Shown here: positions 11,450 through 23,160 of the stretch, in pieces
How the letters are laid out: every line of letters begins with the position of its first letter
Position numbering within the stretch: position 1 is the stretch's first letter
Source: Aquilaria yunnanensis
Lineage: Eukaryota > Streptophyta > Magnoliopsida > Malvales > Thymelaeaceae
Assembly (NCBI GenBank): GCA_039654915.1
Contig: CM077599.1
Span: 22,753,501-22,817,500, forward strand
DNA length: 64,000 nt
Direction: 5' to 3'
Notes under the pieces: generated by a model
Told to the model about the DNA's origin: nothing
The model's database searches: none
Seen by the model: only the letters and a program-made list of their open reading frames with translations
Program-made: the position numbers and the translations under genes

Positions 11450-13144
11450 ATGGATATTCTCGATTATCTTCCCACGGCTGTTACTGGATCATGGAATGAC
11501 ACGGTAATCGAAACTCAGCCTGAAGCTATGGAATATTCCGAAACGGCTCAAAAGCTTCACGGAGATGCTCTGACATCCCACTCTCACGTACAGCTTAGGG
11601 ACCAGGTATCGGTCCGGATAAATCAGAACGACACCACGGAATTATTGCAAGTCTGGAATAGTTGGAATTCTGCTGATCGGGAAGCTTTTACGGCAAAATA
11701 TGGTCACATCACTTGCCTACTAAAGGTTACCGTTGATGCATCACTTGTCCGGGCTCTAATACAATTTTGGGATCCATTTTATCGATGCTTTTCTTTCGAT
11801 AAGATGGATCTGGTTCCAACCATTGAAGAATACAACAGCCTCTTGGGTTGGTCCTCCGACTATCCAATCGAGACTTATCAACATAATAGAAGAACGGAGC
11901 CTCATCGAGCCCTAGCAAAATTATTGGATATGCCAGCTTCCAGTCTTCAAACCAAGTTTGCAACAAAAGGATCTCGAAAATTTATCAGTTGGATCGACTT
12001 AAAACAATTAAGTCACGTTCTCCCTCAGAAAAATCAACGACGCAAGCTTTTCGCCTTGGCGATATATGGCCTGGTAGTCTTCCCAAGAATCGTCGGATTC
12101 ATTGAAGGAGACATCATTACACTATTTGAGCAAATCTGCAATGCTCAAATAAATCCGACCTCAGTAATATTATGTGAAACTATCAGAGCATTAAACTTTT
12201 GTCGCCAAAGAGGGGGCAAATTCATAGGATGTTCACATCTCCTCAACATTTGGATCAAAAGCCACCTTCCTTGTGAGAAGCAACATTTTGGAAATCGCTT
12301 TTCAAAGGACTTCATCCCAATCGAAGCCTTTTTGAAAAGTGAAACCATTCATCACGACAGCAAGGAAGCATGGGTTGATTATTTCAAGAACATCACCGAA
12401 TTCCAAATTGAATGGAGAGCCCCCTGGTCTACCTCCACCCGCGTTGTCTACCGTTGCGGCAATTGCCCGTGGGTTCCTCTCTTAGGTATATGGGGAGGAA
12501 CAAGTTATGCCCCAGCTCAAGTACGAAAACAATTTGGGTCTATGCAATTTATACCCATGACGCATAATCTGAGTAAGTTGGAATTTTCACACGAAGATCC
12601 AAATTCAAATAAGCTCGCAATGGGTATTTCAGTTGCGTGGAAAAGAATTTTCATATTGAAGTCGGGGCCTATTATTTCTCCCACTGCTTATTATGAATGG
12701 AGAAATAACCGGAAGGAAGGAATAGTTCTATCTGAAGAGGTCATCAGAAAATTGGCGAAAAGAGAGTTGGAGAAAGAACTAGAGGAAGAAAAGGAGAAGA
12801 ACAAGAGGATGCTCCTTGACATGCAACAGCTCGGTCACAAAACACAACTCCTCGAAGAGAAAGTTGAATACCAAAAACAAGTCATCTCCCAATTGGTTGA
12901 TGAAACCGATCAAAAAGAGATGAGAGTCAGATACTGGGAAGATCAATACAGATTTTCTCAAGATCAATTGCAAACATTTTTGGTAGAAGTCAGAAAAGTT
13001 ACAGAACAAGCCCAACTAATGGGCGAAGAAGCCAAGGAGTTAGAAGAACTGAGCTGTCCTACTCCATCAGTAAATGTTCAAAGAATGATGGAGTTCATAT
13101 CTAAGGCCAGAAAGCAGTATTGTACTTTGGGTCGTTTCTTTTAA
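11450..13144 (+). CDS. Ogre ORF1, plant-mobile-domain-like protein
   Basis: A 564-aa frame upstream of gag, as in other Ogre elements. Residues about 90-400 resemble the plant mobile domain found in transposon-derived proteins: a WDP motif in the stretch around residue 107, the PTIEEYNSLLGW segment near 124-135, and a long helical region after it. Residues about 430-525 are strongly charged with heptad-like Leu/Glu/Lys spacing, predicting a coiled coil. The role of ORF1 in Ogre is not settled; a nucleic-acid or particle function is guessed in the field. No internal stop. The ATG follows a 600-bp leader and 189 bp separate its stop from gag. Confidence 0.8.
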   Translation: MDILDYLPTAVTGSWNDTVIETQPEAMEYSETAQKLHGDALTSHSHVQLRDQVSVRINQNDTTELLQVWNSWNSADREAFTAKYGHITCLLKVTVDASLVRALIQFWDPFYRCFSFDKMDLVPTIEEYNSLLGWSSDYPIETYQHNRRTEPHRALAKLLDMPASSLQTKFATKGSRKFISWIDLKQLSHVLPQKNQRRKLFALAIYGLVVFPRIVGFIEGDIITLFEQICNAQINPTSVILCETIRALNFCRQRGGKFIGCSHLLNIWIKSHLPCEKQHFGNRFSKDFIPIEAFLKSETIHHDSKEAWVDYFKNITEFQIEWRAPWSTSTRVVYRCGNCPWVPLLGIWGGTSYAPAQVRKQFGSMQFIPMTHNLSKLEFSHEDPNSNKLAMGISVAWKRIFILKSGPIISPTAYYEWRNNRKEGIVLSEEVIRKLAKRELEKELEEEKEKNKRMLLDMQQLGHKTQLLEEKVEYQKQVISQLVDETDQKEMRVRYWEDQYRFSQDQLQTFLVEVRKVTEQAQLMGEEAKELEELSCPTPSVNVQRMMEFISKARKQYCTLGRFF

Positions 13145-13333
13145 ACAAACCTTTTGCTGAATGTAATTGAGAAATTCCATTATAGTTTTTCTTTCACCAA
13201 GTATTTACAATATTCATGCATGCATCCATCACATCAATCATACACACATAGAATCTAATAAAATAAATATTCCTTTAAAAGGGGTAAAATTGGACCTCAA
13301 CACCGATATTCAACTCGACTCCAAACAAGATTA

Positions 13334-16300
13334 ATGGCAGAACAAGCCGAAGGACGTCTCATGGAGATGGAGTCCAAGATTGAAAGTATGTCAGAACAGA
13401 TGAGACAATTGATGGAATTAATCAAAGGGAAAGCAACTCAAGTCCCCATCAAAGAAGTACAAGATCCCACTTATCCCCCGGGATTCACCCCGCAACGAGT
13501 CTCAGTCCAAGAAAACCTGTTTCAAGAATCAGGACCGTCTGCTAGTGTTCACCTGAAACAAGACACTGTACAGGAAGAGAAGAAGACATTACCAAAAGAA
13601 GAAGCAGAATCTCAAAAACTCGAAACAATAGAAAAGCGACTGCGAGCCATTGAAGGAGGCACTATATTCGGATCTCTCTCGGTGGATGACCTCTGCTTAG
13701 TGCCAGACGTCGTAATCCCTTCAGATTTTAAGGTGCCAGATTTCGTGAAATACGATGGAACGAGTGATCCCATCACTCACATCACATTGTTCCTAAGGAG
13801 ACTACAACCACTCACAAAAGATGAAAAGGTGTGGATCGCACTTTTTCAGGAAAGTCTCACAAAATCAGCATTACAGTGGTATCTAAGCCAAGGTCCAAGG
13901 AACATAAAAACTTGGAATGACCTTGCTCAGGCCTTCATCGGCAACTATAAACACGTTATGGACTTGGCTCCGGATCGCCAAACTCTCCAAAACATGGAGA
14001 AGAAAAAGCCAGAAACTTTCAAGGAATATGCGCAGCGGTGGAGGGACTTAGCTGCACAGGTTCAGCCACCCATGACAGAAAGAGAAATGGTCACTTTGTT
14101 TGTCCAGACACTGAAATACCCATATTATGACAAACTTATTGGCAATGCGGCAACTAACTTCTCCGACGTAGTAATGTCTGGAGAAAGGATCGAGCATGGT
14201 ATCAGGACTGGGAAGATTACTGAATCCTTTAGCGATCCTATGAAAAGAGGAGGACCTTCCAGAAGAAAAGATGAAGAAATACAACAAATAGGAAGAGGAA
14301 GAGGGATTCCCTTCGTGGGCACTGTGGCCACCGGACCTCGCCTATCCTATTCTGCCAATAAGCCCAATTATTATCCTACCAATAGGCCCAATGATTATCC
14401 TCCCAATAGGCCCAATGATTATCTTCCCAATAGACCCAACAATTATCCTCCCAACAGACCTAATCAGTTACGGCCACCTGTTCCAACTCCTCCAGTACCT
14501 GCACCAAGACCAAGAGAAATCTTCGCACCAATTCCCATGACTTACACTGAGCTGTATCCAAAACTCATCGAAAGTCAACTTATTCGCCCAATCCCTACAA
14601 GGCCATTGGAACCCCCGTATCCAAGGTGGTATGACCCTAACATAAATTGCCCATATCATGATGGTACCGTGGGCCACGGACTGGAAAATTGCATAGCATT
14701 GAAGCGTATAGTCCAACAATTAATTGAGTCAAAGTGGTTGGACTTTTCCGATGAACCAAACGTCACTCATAATCCATTGCCTCCTCATCAAGCCAAACCA
14801 GTCAATATGATGGAAGAATACTGGCCGATGAAGAAAACAGTCAATGATATCATAACCCCTCTTAAGCATGTATATTCATGCCTTGTGAAAGAAGGGATTA
14901 TCATAGGAAAGTCTTCTGGAAATAAAGAAGTCGAGGATGAGGAGTGGTGCAACTTTCATAACAGTAAAAGTCATTCTATCCAAGAATGCCCAGAATTCTG
15001 TAAAAGTCTACAAAGTCTTATGGACTCCTCCCAAATCATCGTTTTTATGTCAGATAAAGAGGATGACGTGAATGTGATAATTAAAGAACAAGAAGTCAAT
15101 ATCATGCCAAGACCACTAGTCATTCCAATATCAAAATCTGCTCTCAAGCCTTTAAGAATTCAAGTTCCAAAACCATTCCCGTACAAATCAGATAAAACTG
15201 TTCCATGGAACTATGACTATACTTCTAACATCACATCAACTCCGTTAGAAGTTGGGGGCATGACTAGAAGCGGTCGGTGTTATTCTCCCGAGCAAATGAA
15301 CAAGCTCCAACAAGAGAAGAATGTTACGGATCCAGCAAATGGACCTATTAACACATCTAAAGAGCAAGAGATGCCTCGAGCAGTAACAGATGAACAAGCT
15401 ACTGAGTTTCTCAAACTCATAAAGCAAAGTGAATACAGTATCGTGGAGCAGTTGAACCGTCTGCCAGCAAAGATCTCCATACTTTCATTACTCTTAAGTT
15501 CTGATGCCCATCGAGAAGCTCTTCTCAAAGTCCTGAATAAGGCTTATGTTGAACAAGATATCTCCGTGAACAACTTTGACCACCTTGTCAACAACATCAC
15601 GGCACAAAATCTCATCACATTCACTGACGATGAGATACCAGCAGAAGGAAGAGGTCACTCTAAGGCTCTGCATATTTCGATTAAATACAAAGATCGGATT
15701 ATGGCCAGAGTTCTTATCGACAATGGGTCAGCTCTAAATGTAATGCCACTCGAAACCTTACATAAGATTGGTTTAGACCCATCATACCTCAACAACAGTC
15801 ATATTGTTGTTCGAGCATTTGACGGAACGAAGAGAGATGTTGTTGGAGAAATAGAGCTACCAATAGGGATTGGTCCCTGTCTTTTCCACATCACATTCCA
15901 AGTCATGGATATTTGTCCATCTTATACCTGCCTGCTGGGAAGACCATGGATCCATATGGCCGGAGCAATTCCTTCTTCATTACACCAGAAAATGAAATTC
16001 ATTATTGAAGGAAAGATAATTACGGTCTTCGCTGAAGAAGACATCCTGCTATCAAGACCTGCGGATGCTCAATATGTCGAAGTCAATGAAAATATACCTG
16101 ATTGTTCCTTCAGGTCTTTTGAGATTGTCAATGCTGCTTATGTCAGCGAATATGGAGAAGAACCCATTCCTAGCATCTCTAAAACAAGTCGCATGGTTGC
16201 CAAACTCATGATAAAAGGAGGATACTCACCGGGGTTAGGACTGGGACAAGATTTACAAGGAATCACAGAACCATTGAAAATCACCACAAATGAAGGGAAA

Positions 16301-16645
16301 TACGGCCTAGGCTTCACACCGACAAGACATGATAAAATGAAGGCAATAGCTGAAAAGAGAGAAAAGAGGATTGCACGATTAACAGGGCATCCTCTCCAGG
16401 AAAGAAATCTGGATATCCCTGAAATCACCGAAACGTTCGTGAGTGGTGGTCTCATTCCAAAAAATGACAATGAAGGCAAGCTGACTATCAACATCAACAA
16501 GTCTTTTGAAAGTCTTTCTATTCAGGCAATCATCAGCGATTCACCTGAAGAGGAGGAGCTTGTTCAACCTTGTGGCCCACGGGATGTGCTGAACAATTGG
16601 GAGGCGATAGAACTGCCTGTTATAATCGAAAGCTTTCCAAAGTAA
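13334..16645 (+). CDS. Ogre Gag-protease (first part of the polyprotein)
   Basis: 1103 aa if unspliced. Residues 1-35 form a coiled coil. About 130-290 is a retrotransposon Gag domain (FVKYDGTSDP near its start). About 343-378 is a short Asn/Pro-rich repeat (YPPNRPND units). Two Cys/His clusters follow, C439-x2-H-x5-H-x4-C and another at C539, likely nucleic-acid-binding. The retropepsin active site is LIDNGSALN with Asp796. Residues about 950-995 look like a G-patch (GGYSPGLGLG), often found after the protease in this lineage. The frame ends at TAA 16643-16645, which lies just inside a predicted intron; splicing would carry translation into the pol frame. Frame fully open. Confidence 0.9.
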   Translation: MAEQAEGRLMEMESKIESMSEQMRQLMELIKGKATQVPIKEVQDPTYPPGFTPQRVSVQENLFQESGPSASVHLKQDTVQEEKKTLPKEEAESQKLETIEKRLRAIEGGTIFGSLSVDDLCLVPDVVIPSDFKVPDFVKYDGTSDPITHITLFLRRLQPLTKDEKVWIALFQESLTKSALQWYLSQGPRNIKTWNDLAQAFIGNYKHVMDLAPDRQTLQNMEKKKPETFKEYAQRWRDLAAQVQPPMTEREMVTLFVQTLKYPYYDKLIGNAATNFSDVVMSGERIEHGIRTGKITESFSDPMKRGGPSRRKDEEIQQIGRGRGIPFVGTVATGPRLSYSANKPNYYPTNRPNDYPPNRPNDYLPNRPNNYPPNRPNQLRPPVPTPPVPAPRPREIFAPIPMTYTELYPKLIESQLIRPIPTRPLEPPYPRWYDPNINCPYHDGTVGHGLENCIALKRIVQQLIESKWLDFSDEPNVTHNPLPPHQAKPVNMMEEYWPMKKTVNDIITPLKHVYSCLVKEGIIIGKSSGNKEVEDEEWCNFHNSKSHSIQECPEFCKSLQSLMDSSQIIVFMSDKEDDVNVIIKEQEVNIMPRPLVIPISKSALKPLRIQVPKPFPYKSDKTVPWNYDYTSNITSTPLEVGGMTRSGRCYSPEQMNKLQQEKNVTDPANGPINTSKEQEMPRAVTDEQATEFLKLIKQSEYSIVEQLNRLPAKISILSLLLSSDAHREALLKVLNKAYVEQDISVNNFDHLVNNITAQNLITFTDDEIPAEGRGHSKALHISIKYKDRIMARVLIDNGSALNVMPLETLHKIGLDPSYLNNSHIVVRAFDGTKRDVVGEIELPIGIGPCLFHITFQVMDICPSYTCLLGRPWIHMAGAIPSSLHQKMKFIIEGKIITVFAEEDILLSRPADAQYVEVNENIPDCSFRSFEIVNAAYVSEYGEEPIPSISKTSRMVAKLMIKGGYSPGLGLGQDLQGITEPLKITTNEGKYGLGFTPTRHDKMKAIAEKREKRIARLTGHPLQERNLDIPEITETFVSGGLIPKNDNEGKLTININKSFESLSIQAIISDSPEEEELVQPCGPRDVLNNWEAIELPVIIESFPK

Positions 16646-16840
16646 TCTAATAGTAAAAACCTCCTAAAGAAAGGTTCAATCAATAGGGTGTAGTCTTTGT
16701 TTAAGTGAACCTTTTAGTTATTGCTTTTTATTCCAATAAAGTTGTGATTTATGCACATTGTAAATAAAGTACCAGTTTGCATCCATCTCATTCGTGCCAT
16801 TTTTTTTTTCTTCTCTTTCTTTTCTCTCTGGATAATGCAG
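16642..16840 (+). other. Predicted retrotransposon intron between protease and RT
   Basis: GTAATC donor at 16642 and a pyrimidine-rich tract ending in TAATGCAG at 16840. The 199-bp removal bypasses the gag-pro stop and keeps the frame into the pol ORF (the codon is split after 16641; the frame reaches the ATG at 16872 in phase). Ogre elements are known for a partly spliced intron at exactly this place. Confidence 0.8.
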
Positions 16841-19800
16841 ACCCAAAACTCTCTTTGATGACAATGAAAGAATGAACTTTGATAATCCTGTAAACACTAC
16901 CGACTCGGATGACGAAGATCTTCAAGTATCTCCTGAGCTATTAAAAATGATTGAGCGAGATGAAAAAGAAAGAGCAACAAGTCAAGAACCAACTGAGGTA
17001 TTCAACCTGGGAGACAGTCAGGATGTAAAAGAAGTCAAGATTGGCACTTTATTCCCTCCTGAAGAAAAAGAAGAATTAGTCCATTTATTGAAAGAATATG
17101 TGGATGTGTTTGCTTGGTCATACCAAGATATGCCTGGCTTAAGCTCAGACATAGTACTACACAAAATACCCTTGAAACCTGGAGCGAAGCCTGTCAGACA
17201 AAAGTTACGAAGATTAAAGCCGGATCTAATCTTAAGAGTGAAAGATGAGATTCGAAAGCTGTGGGATGCAGGATTCCTTAGGGTCGCTGAATATACAGAA
17301 TGGGTGGTTAACATTGTTCCAGTCGAAAAGAAAGAAAGCGGGAAACTAAGAGTTTGTCAGGACTACCGGCCATTGAACGAAGCCAGTCCTAAAGATAACT
17401 TCCCACTTCCTCACATTGATACGCTGGTGGATAATACCGCAGGAAACTCCTATTTTTCCTTCATGGATGGCTTCTCTGGATACAATCAAATCAAACTTGA
17501 TCCAGATGATATGATAAAAACTGCCTTTATAACCCTTTGGGGTACCTTCTACTACAAGGTGATGCCTTTTGGGTTAAAGAATGCTGGTGCTACATATCAA
17601 AGAGCCATGGTTGCATTATTCCATGACATGATGCATAAAGAAATTGAAGTATATGTAGACGACATGATCGCCAAAACTTTCACTGCTAAGGAGCATCTAA
17701 AAGTGCTAAGAAAACTATTCGATAGACTTCGCAAATATCAACTGAAGTTGAATCCTGCCAAATGTATTTTTGGAGCCTCTTCAGGAAAGTTATTGGGTTT
17801 CATGGTCAGCAAGGATGGGATTCGAGTTGACCCGAGTAAAGTCAAAGCAATACAAGAAATGCAACCCCCGAAGACTCCAAAACAAGTAAGAAGTTTTCTG
17901 GGCAGAATCAACTTCATAGCAAGGTTCATTTCACAATTGACATCCAAGTGTGAACCTCTTTTCAAATCACTGAAGAAGAACAATCCGATCGAGTGGAATA
18001 ACGAATGCCAAGAAGCATTCGAGAAAATCAAGCAATATCTATCAAATCCACCAGTCTTGGTACCACCCCGATCTGGAGAATCGTTGATTCTATATTTATC
18101 CATACAGGATTCTTCATTAGGATCCGTATTGGGTCAACGTGATGAGACAGGCAAGAAAGAGCATGCAATTTACTATTTGAGCAAGAAGCTTACCACATAT
18201 GAAGCGAAATACTCAATAGTAGAAAAGTCCTGTTGTGCCCTTGCATGGGTAGCACACCGACTACGACACTACATGCTCAACAACACCACATTGCTAATCT
18301 CCAAGACTGATCCCATTAAGTACATTTTTGAGAAACCAGCTTTATCAGGCAGGATCGCAAAATGGCAAATGCTGTTGTCTGAATACGACATACAGTATGT
18401 CACCCAAAAGGCTGTAAAAGGGAGTGTGATTGCTGAATATCTGGCTGATAGAGCATTGGATGATTATGAGCCAATGAAAATGGAGTTTCCTGATGGAGAT
18501 ATAATGACGATAGAACAGGAAGTCTCTAAAGATGATGAAACATGGAAAATGGCATTCGATGGAGCATCTAATGCTTTGGGACAAGGGATTGGAGCCATAC
18601 TCATCTCTCCAAGTGGAGAGCAATTCCCTCTTACAGCAAAAATTACATTTCCTTGTACCAACAATATAGTAGAGTATGAGGCATGTGCTATGGGACTCCA
18701 AATGGCACTGGAATTGAAAGTGCGAGATCTCCGAGTTTATGGGGATTCCGCATTAGTCATATATCAAATCAACGGAGAATGGGAGACAAGGGATTCAAAA
18801 TTGATCCCTTACCAAAAGCTCATACTAGACTTGGCTCGAAAATTCAACAGTATAAGCTTCCATCATCTTCCAAGGGAAGATAATCAAATACCGGATGCTT
18901 TAGCTACTTTGGCTGCTATGTACAAGATCAGTGACCCCGAGCATACTCCTGTGTTCGAAATGAGAATAATAGATTCTCCAGCTTATTGCATGAGCATCGA
19001 AGAAGAATTGGATGGAAAGCCTTGGTATCACGATATCAAGAAATACCTCCAAGAAAGAGTATATCCACCAGAAGTATCAGAAAATGACAAGAAATTTCTA
19101 CGAAGATTGTCAATGGGTTTTCTTTTAAACCTAGACATACTTTACAAGAAAACCCCAGACTCGATGCTACTTCTCTGTGTAGATACTCATGAAGCACGAA
19201 AGATCATGGAAGAAGTTCATTCTGGAATATGTGGAGCACACACTAGTGGTCATACTATGGCAAGACAAATAATGAGGGCTGGTTACTATTGGCTCACATT
19301 GGAAAGTGATTGCGTCAATCACGTAAGAAAATGTCACAAATGCCAAATATATGCCAACAAGATCCAAGCTCCACCTGTTCCTCTTAATGTAACAGCAATA
19401 CCTTGGCCTTTTGCCATGTGGGGAATCGATGTTATTGGAGCGATTACCCCTAAAGCTTCCAATGGTCACAAATTCATCCTAGTTGCAATTGACTACTTTA
19501 CTAAATGGGTAGAAGCTGTGTCTTATGCAAGCGTAACTCAAAAGGTGGTATGCCGGTTCATTAAGAAAGAAATCATTTGTCGCTATGGACCGCCAGAGTG
19601 TATCATCTCAGACAATGCCACGAACCTGAATAATGCAATGATGCAGACTTTGTGCCGGCAATTCAAAATCAAGCATCTCAATTCAGCACCTTATCGACCG
19701 ATGATGAATGGTGCAGTAGAAGCGGCCAATAAAAATATCAAGAGAATTGTTGAAAAGATGATCGTCACTTACAAGGACTGGCATGAGATGTTACCTTTTG

Positions 19801-20270
19801 CACTGCATGCTTATAGAACTTCTACCCGTACTTCTACTGGAGCAACACCTTTTTCTCTGGTATACGGTATGGAGGCTGTATTGCCTATCGAAGTTGAAAT
19901 TCCTTCATTAAGGGTACTAATGGATACTCAATTAGGAGAAGCAGAATGGGTCAAAGCTAGATACGAGCAATTAAATCTAATTGATGAAAGAAGAATGATA
20001 GCCCTCTGCCATGGGCAACTTTATCAAAGAAGGATGATTCGTGCTTACAACAAAAAGGTTCGCCCACGACAATTTCACGAAGGTGACATAGTGCTCAAGA
20101 AAATTTTACCCATGCAACATGATTCAAGAGGAAAATGGACACCAAATTATGACGGGCCATATGTCGTGAAGAAAGCATTTTCAGGAGGGGCACTAATTCT
20201 GACAGAAATGGATGGACGAGAATTACCGAAGCCAGTAAATTCGGATGCAGTAAAGAAATACTTTGCATAA
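16841..20270 (+). CDS. Ogre RT - RNase H - archaeal RNase H - integrase (second part of the polyprotein)
   Basis: Open from the intron acceptor. If translated on its own it would start at ATG 16872 (1132 aa; numbering from there). RT: VCQDYRPLN, PFGLKNAGATYQ and the YVDD active site at 261-264. A first RNase H follows (about 395-505). A second, archaeal-type RNase H begins at MAFDGAS (Asp563) with Asp625 in YGDSALV; this doubling marks the Tat lineage. Integrase: H-H-C-C finger about 783-825, then catalytic Asp853, Asp914 and Glu950 with exactly 35 residues between the last two (D,D-35-E). A chromodomain is not seen. Ends at TAA 20268-20270. No break. Confidence 0.93.
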
Positions 20271-21561
20271 TGAAGAAATTTTCGAACAGAAGGGGAGAAG
20301 TGGATACAGGGTTACCAAAGTTTATTTGATCAAAGTTGTCAAAGAGAGCTTTCTTCCCTTACACTTTCATTATCTATCTGTACCTAAGATTTTCATATTC
20401 TTTTACCCATAAATAAAAGCCAATTCTCTTTAACTTACCTTAGATTCTCACGTTCAAAATGCTAAAGTCGCTTCTATCCAGTTCTTTTCCTTCAAATCTC
20501 ACATTCCTACTAGCCTTAAGTGTGCAATAAATTGTGACTTTTGAAGGAAGAATAGTAATAATTAAAACTTAGAAAAAAACAAAGACCGTAGATTACTTTG
20601 ATAAGCTTTGTGAATTAAAACAGGTAAGATTGAGGTCCTGCTTTGCGAGCAGCACAGAACATAGGCTAACAAAGAAGAAGGAGTAACAAATCTTTGGGAG
20701 ATAGCCTTGGTGGTAGCCTGAATGATCATTTCAGAAGTCTTAACATGTCTATGTCAGCAGGAAAGAATCATGCTCACGAATATTTCAACAGGGACAATTA
20801 TCCAGAGAAGCATAAAATATGAGGCGGGCATTAAAGAAAATTGAGGTCAAAATTCAAAAATAAGGCAAGGAAAGAGGATTTTTGAACAGAGTTGGGCTTT
20901 TGAGACAATGGACAACAGCTGGAAAGCATAAAGAGATTCAATAATAGTCCGAGAAGGAAATCACAAAGAAGATCCAGTAAAGTAAAGCAAAGACATGAAG
21001 AGCTAGATTCAAAAAAAAAAAACATCAATTACACATGCCTTGCATTCATGCATTTCACATCATGCATGCATGGCTTTTACATAACAGGGATCAAATGAAA
21101 AGCATGTCCGCAGCATGATTGCAGCAGTATAAGCTGAGATCTTAATGACATCAGCTCTTACTAATTGGACGCATAGCTAATACGCTGGACCCAGCCCCAT
21201 CAGGAATCCAAGGATAAAGCATACAATATCGTCAAAAGCCTGGCAATTGAGGCTACACCTAAAAGAACAGAATTGATGCCAGCTTAGCAGCATCCAAGAT
21301 GAGTGATAGCTATCGTCAAAGATAAGGCAGACATCAAGAAATATTGTCGTTGAAAATTCGTCAAAAGCGGACAATGGATTCAATAATCAAGGACTGAATC
21401 GACGTCAGCTGGATGGAATATCTATCACATCAAAATAAAGTAGGATTCACTTTTCCGGTTAAGCGGCGGATACGGTACTCCGTGACTCTCAAGTCGGTTC
21501 TCTCAGTTGCCCATAATAACTGATCATTTCCTCCCTCCTTTCTTTTACTTTCTCCTAGAAA
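20271..21561. other. Non-coding spacer between integrase and cargo
   Basis: About 1.3 kb with no convincing gene. The last 150 bp contain TTCCGGTTAAGCGGCGGATA and ACTCTCAAGTCGG, a block repeated before the third zinc-finger ORF (near 23070-23110), so it belongs to the cargo's upstream region. Confidence 0.5.
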
Positions 21562-22110
21562 ATGGATCCTACTTTTTCTGCCTTGCGAAAATATTTTCCT
21601 TCTCTCCCAATGAACATCCTCAAAAAGATCTACCAAGTTCGCTGTGAACGATTAAGAGCTCTGATGCATAAAGGAATCCCTGAAGATGTGCGGTGGTTAA
21701 TTGAAGCTAAGGTTCGTCTGGCAGGTGAAATCCCAGAGGCATTTGTGTCTCACATGCCTGGTGTAGGCAAAAGCTCTTATGCCAAAAAGCGAAGAGCGAG
21801 GAGACTAGGCGTCTGTCATAAATGCGGACGCTGGACCTGTAATACTAAATGTCGTTCTTTAGGGATGATCTCTGATAATCGAGAAGATAAAATACGATTC
21901 ATTAAGAATGGCCTGAGTAAGGACTCATTGGATGATATCCAATTGACTCTTGAGACGCATTCTTGTGGATCCGTGCAACGTGAACTTCTCGATTTATGGA
22001 GCATTTTTCATGAAGAACGAGAACGATACAGTCCCGGGAATCTGACATTAAACGACCCTATTTGTCAGCTTGTAAGAAAACTGGATGGGAAGCAAATCCT
22101 CGACTCATAG
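21562..22110 (+). CDS. Cargo ORF a: basic zinc-finger protein resembling carla-/vitivirus nucleic-acid-binding proteins
   Basis: 182 aa, the first of four tandem paralogues spaced about 0.8 kb apart. An N-terminal helical part (about 1-60, LRKYFPS...KIYQVRCER) leads to GVGKSSYAKKRRARR (67-81), a strongly basic, nuclear-signal-like stretch, then a C85-x2-C88-x4-C93-x3-C97 cluster, then an IRFIKNGL segment and a charged C-terminus. The order glycine-Lys/Arg-Ser, aromatic-Ala-basic run, zinc cluster, F-[IV]-K-x-G is the pattern I know from the Viral_NABP family, which binds nucleic acid and includes silencing suppressors and a reported host transcription activator. That link is by recognition of the pattern, not by search. 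No TATA block is obvious here. Not a known Ogre gene. Alternative: an unrelated plant CCCC finger. Confidence 0.7.
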   Translation: MDPTFSALRKYFPSLPMNILKKIYQVRCERLRALMHKGIPEDVRWLIEAKVRLAGEIPEAFVSHMPGVGKSSYAKKRRARRLGVCHKCGRWTCNTKCRSLGMISDNREDKIRFIKNGLSKDSLDDIQLTLETHSCGSVQRELLDLWSIFHEERERYSPGNLTLNDPICQLVRKLDGKQILDS

Positions 22111-22249
22111 AAGCCATTAATCCAGTTACTGGACGTAAAACCAGTGGAAGATGTGAGCCACAGTCACAATCACTGTACATACAATTTATCATATTTAAAA
22201 TTTTCCATTTTTCTTTTAATAATGTATTTGCTCCCGTAAGTGTAATCGA

Positions 22250-22276
22250 CACGTTATCCATTTCATCGCTATAAAT
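22250..22276 (+). promoter_or_regulatory. Cargo promoter block before ORF b
   Basis: CACGTTATCC, TTTCATCGC and then TATAAAT at 22270-22276, about 80 bp before the ORF b ATG. The same order recurs before ORF c, ORF d and, in shorter form, LOG. Confidence 0.55.
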
Positions 22277-22356
22277 GCATGTTCCTCCAGTCGGTTATCT
22301 AAGTTTCCTTCAATAACTGATTCATTTCCCTCTTCTCTCAAATTCTTCTCTCGTCA

Positions 22357-22905
22357 ATGGATTCTACTCTTTCTGCACTGCGAAAATACTTTCCTTCCTT
22401 TCCAATAAAAGTCCTTAAAAAGATCTACCTTGCTAGATGTGAAAGAATCAGAGTTTTTACACGCAAAGGCATTCCCGATAATGTGCAGTGGATAATTGAA
22501 GCTAAGGTCCGTCTGGCGGGTGAAGTTCCAGATGCATTTATGCCCCGCATGCCCGGTTTAGGTAAAAGCCGTTATGCCAAAAGGCGAAGAGCAAAGAGAC
22601 TAGGCGTGTGTTATAAATGTGGACGATGGAATTGTATTACTAAATGTCGCTCTTTAGGATACATCTCCATAAATCGTGAAGATAAAAGAAAATTCATTAA
22701 GAATGGCCTGCGTAAGGAATCTCTGGAAGATATCCGAGAGACTCTTGAAACGCATTCTTGTGGAAAAGTGCAAGGTGAAATTATCAGTTTATGGAGGACT
22801 TACCATAAAGAACGAAACCGTTACAGTCTTGGGAATGTGACTTTAAACGATCCTGTTTGTCAGTTTGTAAGAAAACTGGATGGGAAGCAAATCCCCGACT
22901 TATAG
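22357..22905 (+). CDS. Cargo ORF b: zinc-finger paralogue
   Basis: 182 aa, collinear with ORF a without gaps. The basic stretch YAKRRRAKR and the cluster C-x2-C-x4-C-x3-C (starting at residue 85, CYKCGRW) are kept, as is FIKNGL. It has its own upstream TATA block. Many amino-acid differences from ORF a with an unbroken frame hint that the copies were kept under selection, but no rate was computed. Function as for ORF a, inferred. Confidence 0.7.
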   Translation: MDSTLSALRKYFPSFPIKVLKKIYLARCERIRVFTRKGIPDNVQWIIEAKVRLAGEVPDAFMPRMPGLGKSRYAKRRRAKRLGVCYKCGRWNCITKCRSLGYISINREDKRKFIKNGLRKESLEDIRETLETHSCGKVQGEIISLWRTYHKERNRYSLGNVTLNDPVCQFVRKLDGKQIPDL

Positions 22906-23029
22906 ATGGCATTGAAGCCATTACTGGACATAAATCAGGGGAAGATGAGAGCCACGGTCATGATTCCTGTACATATAAGCTGTCATTTGTCTTTTCTTTT
23001 AATATACTTGTTCCTGTAAGCGTAATTAA

Positions 23030-23055
23030 CACGTTATCCTTTCATCGCTATAAAT
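23030..23055 (+). promoter_or_regulatory. Cargo promoter block before ORF c
   Basis: CACGTTATCC, TTTCATCGC and TATAAAT (23049-23055), about 105 bp before the ATG. After it comes the TTCCGGTTAAG / ACTCTC segment also seen before ORF a. Confidence 0.55.
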
Positions 23056-23160
23056 GCGTGTTCTTCTTTCCGGTTAAGTAGCGGATGCAATACTCTCTGA
23101 CTCTCAGTTTCCTACAATAACTGATTTCTTCATCTCTTCTCTCAAATTCTTCTTTTATCA

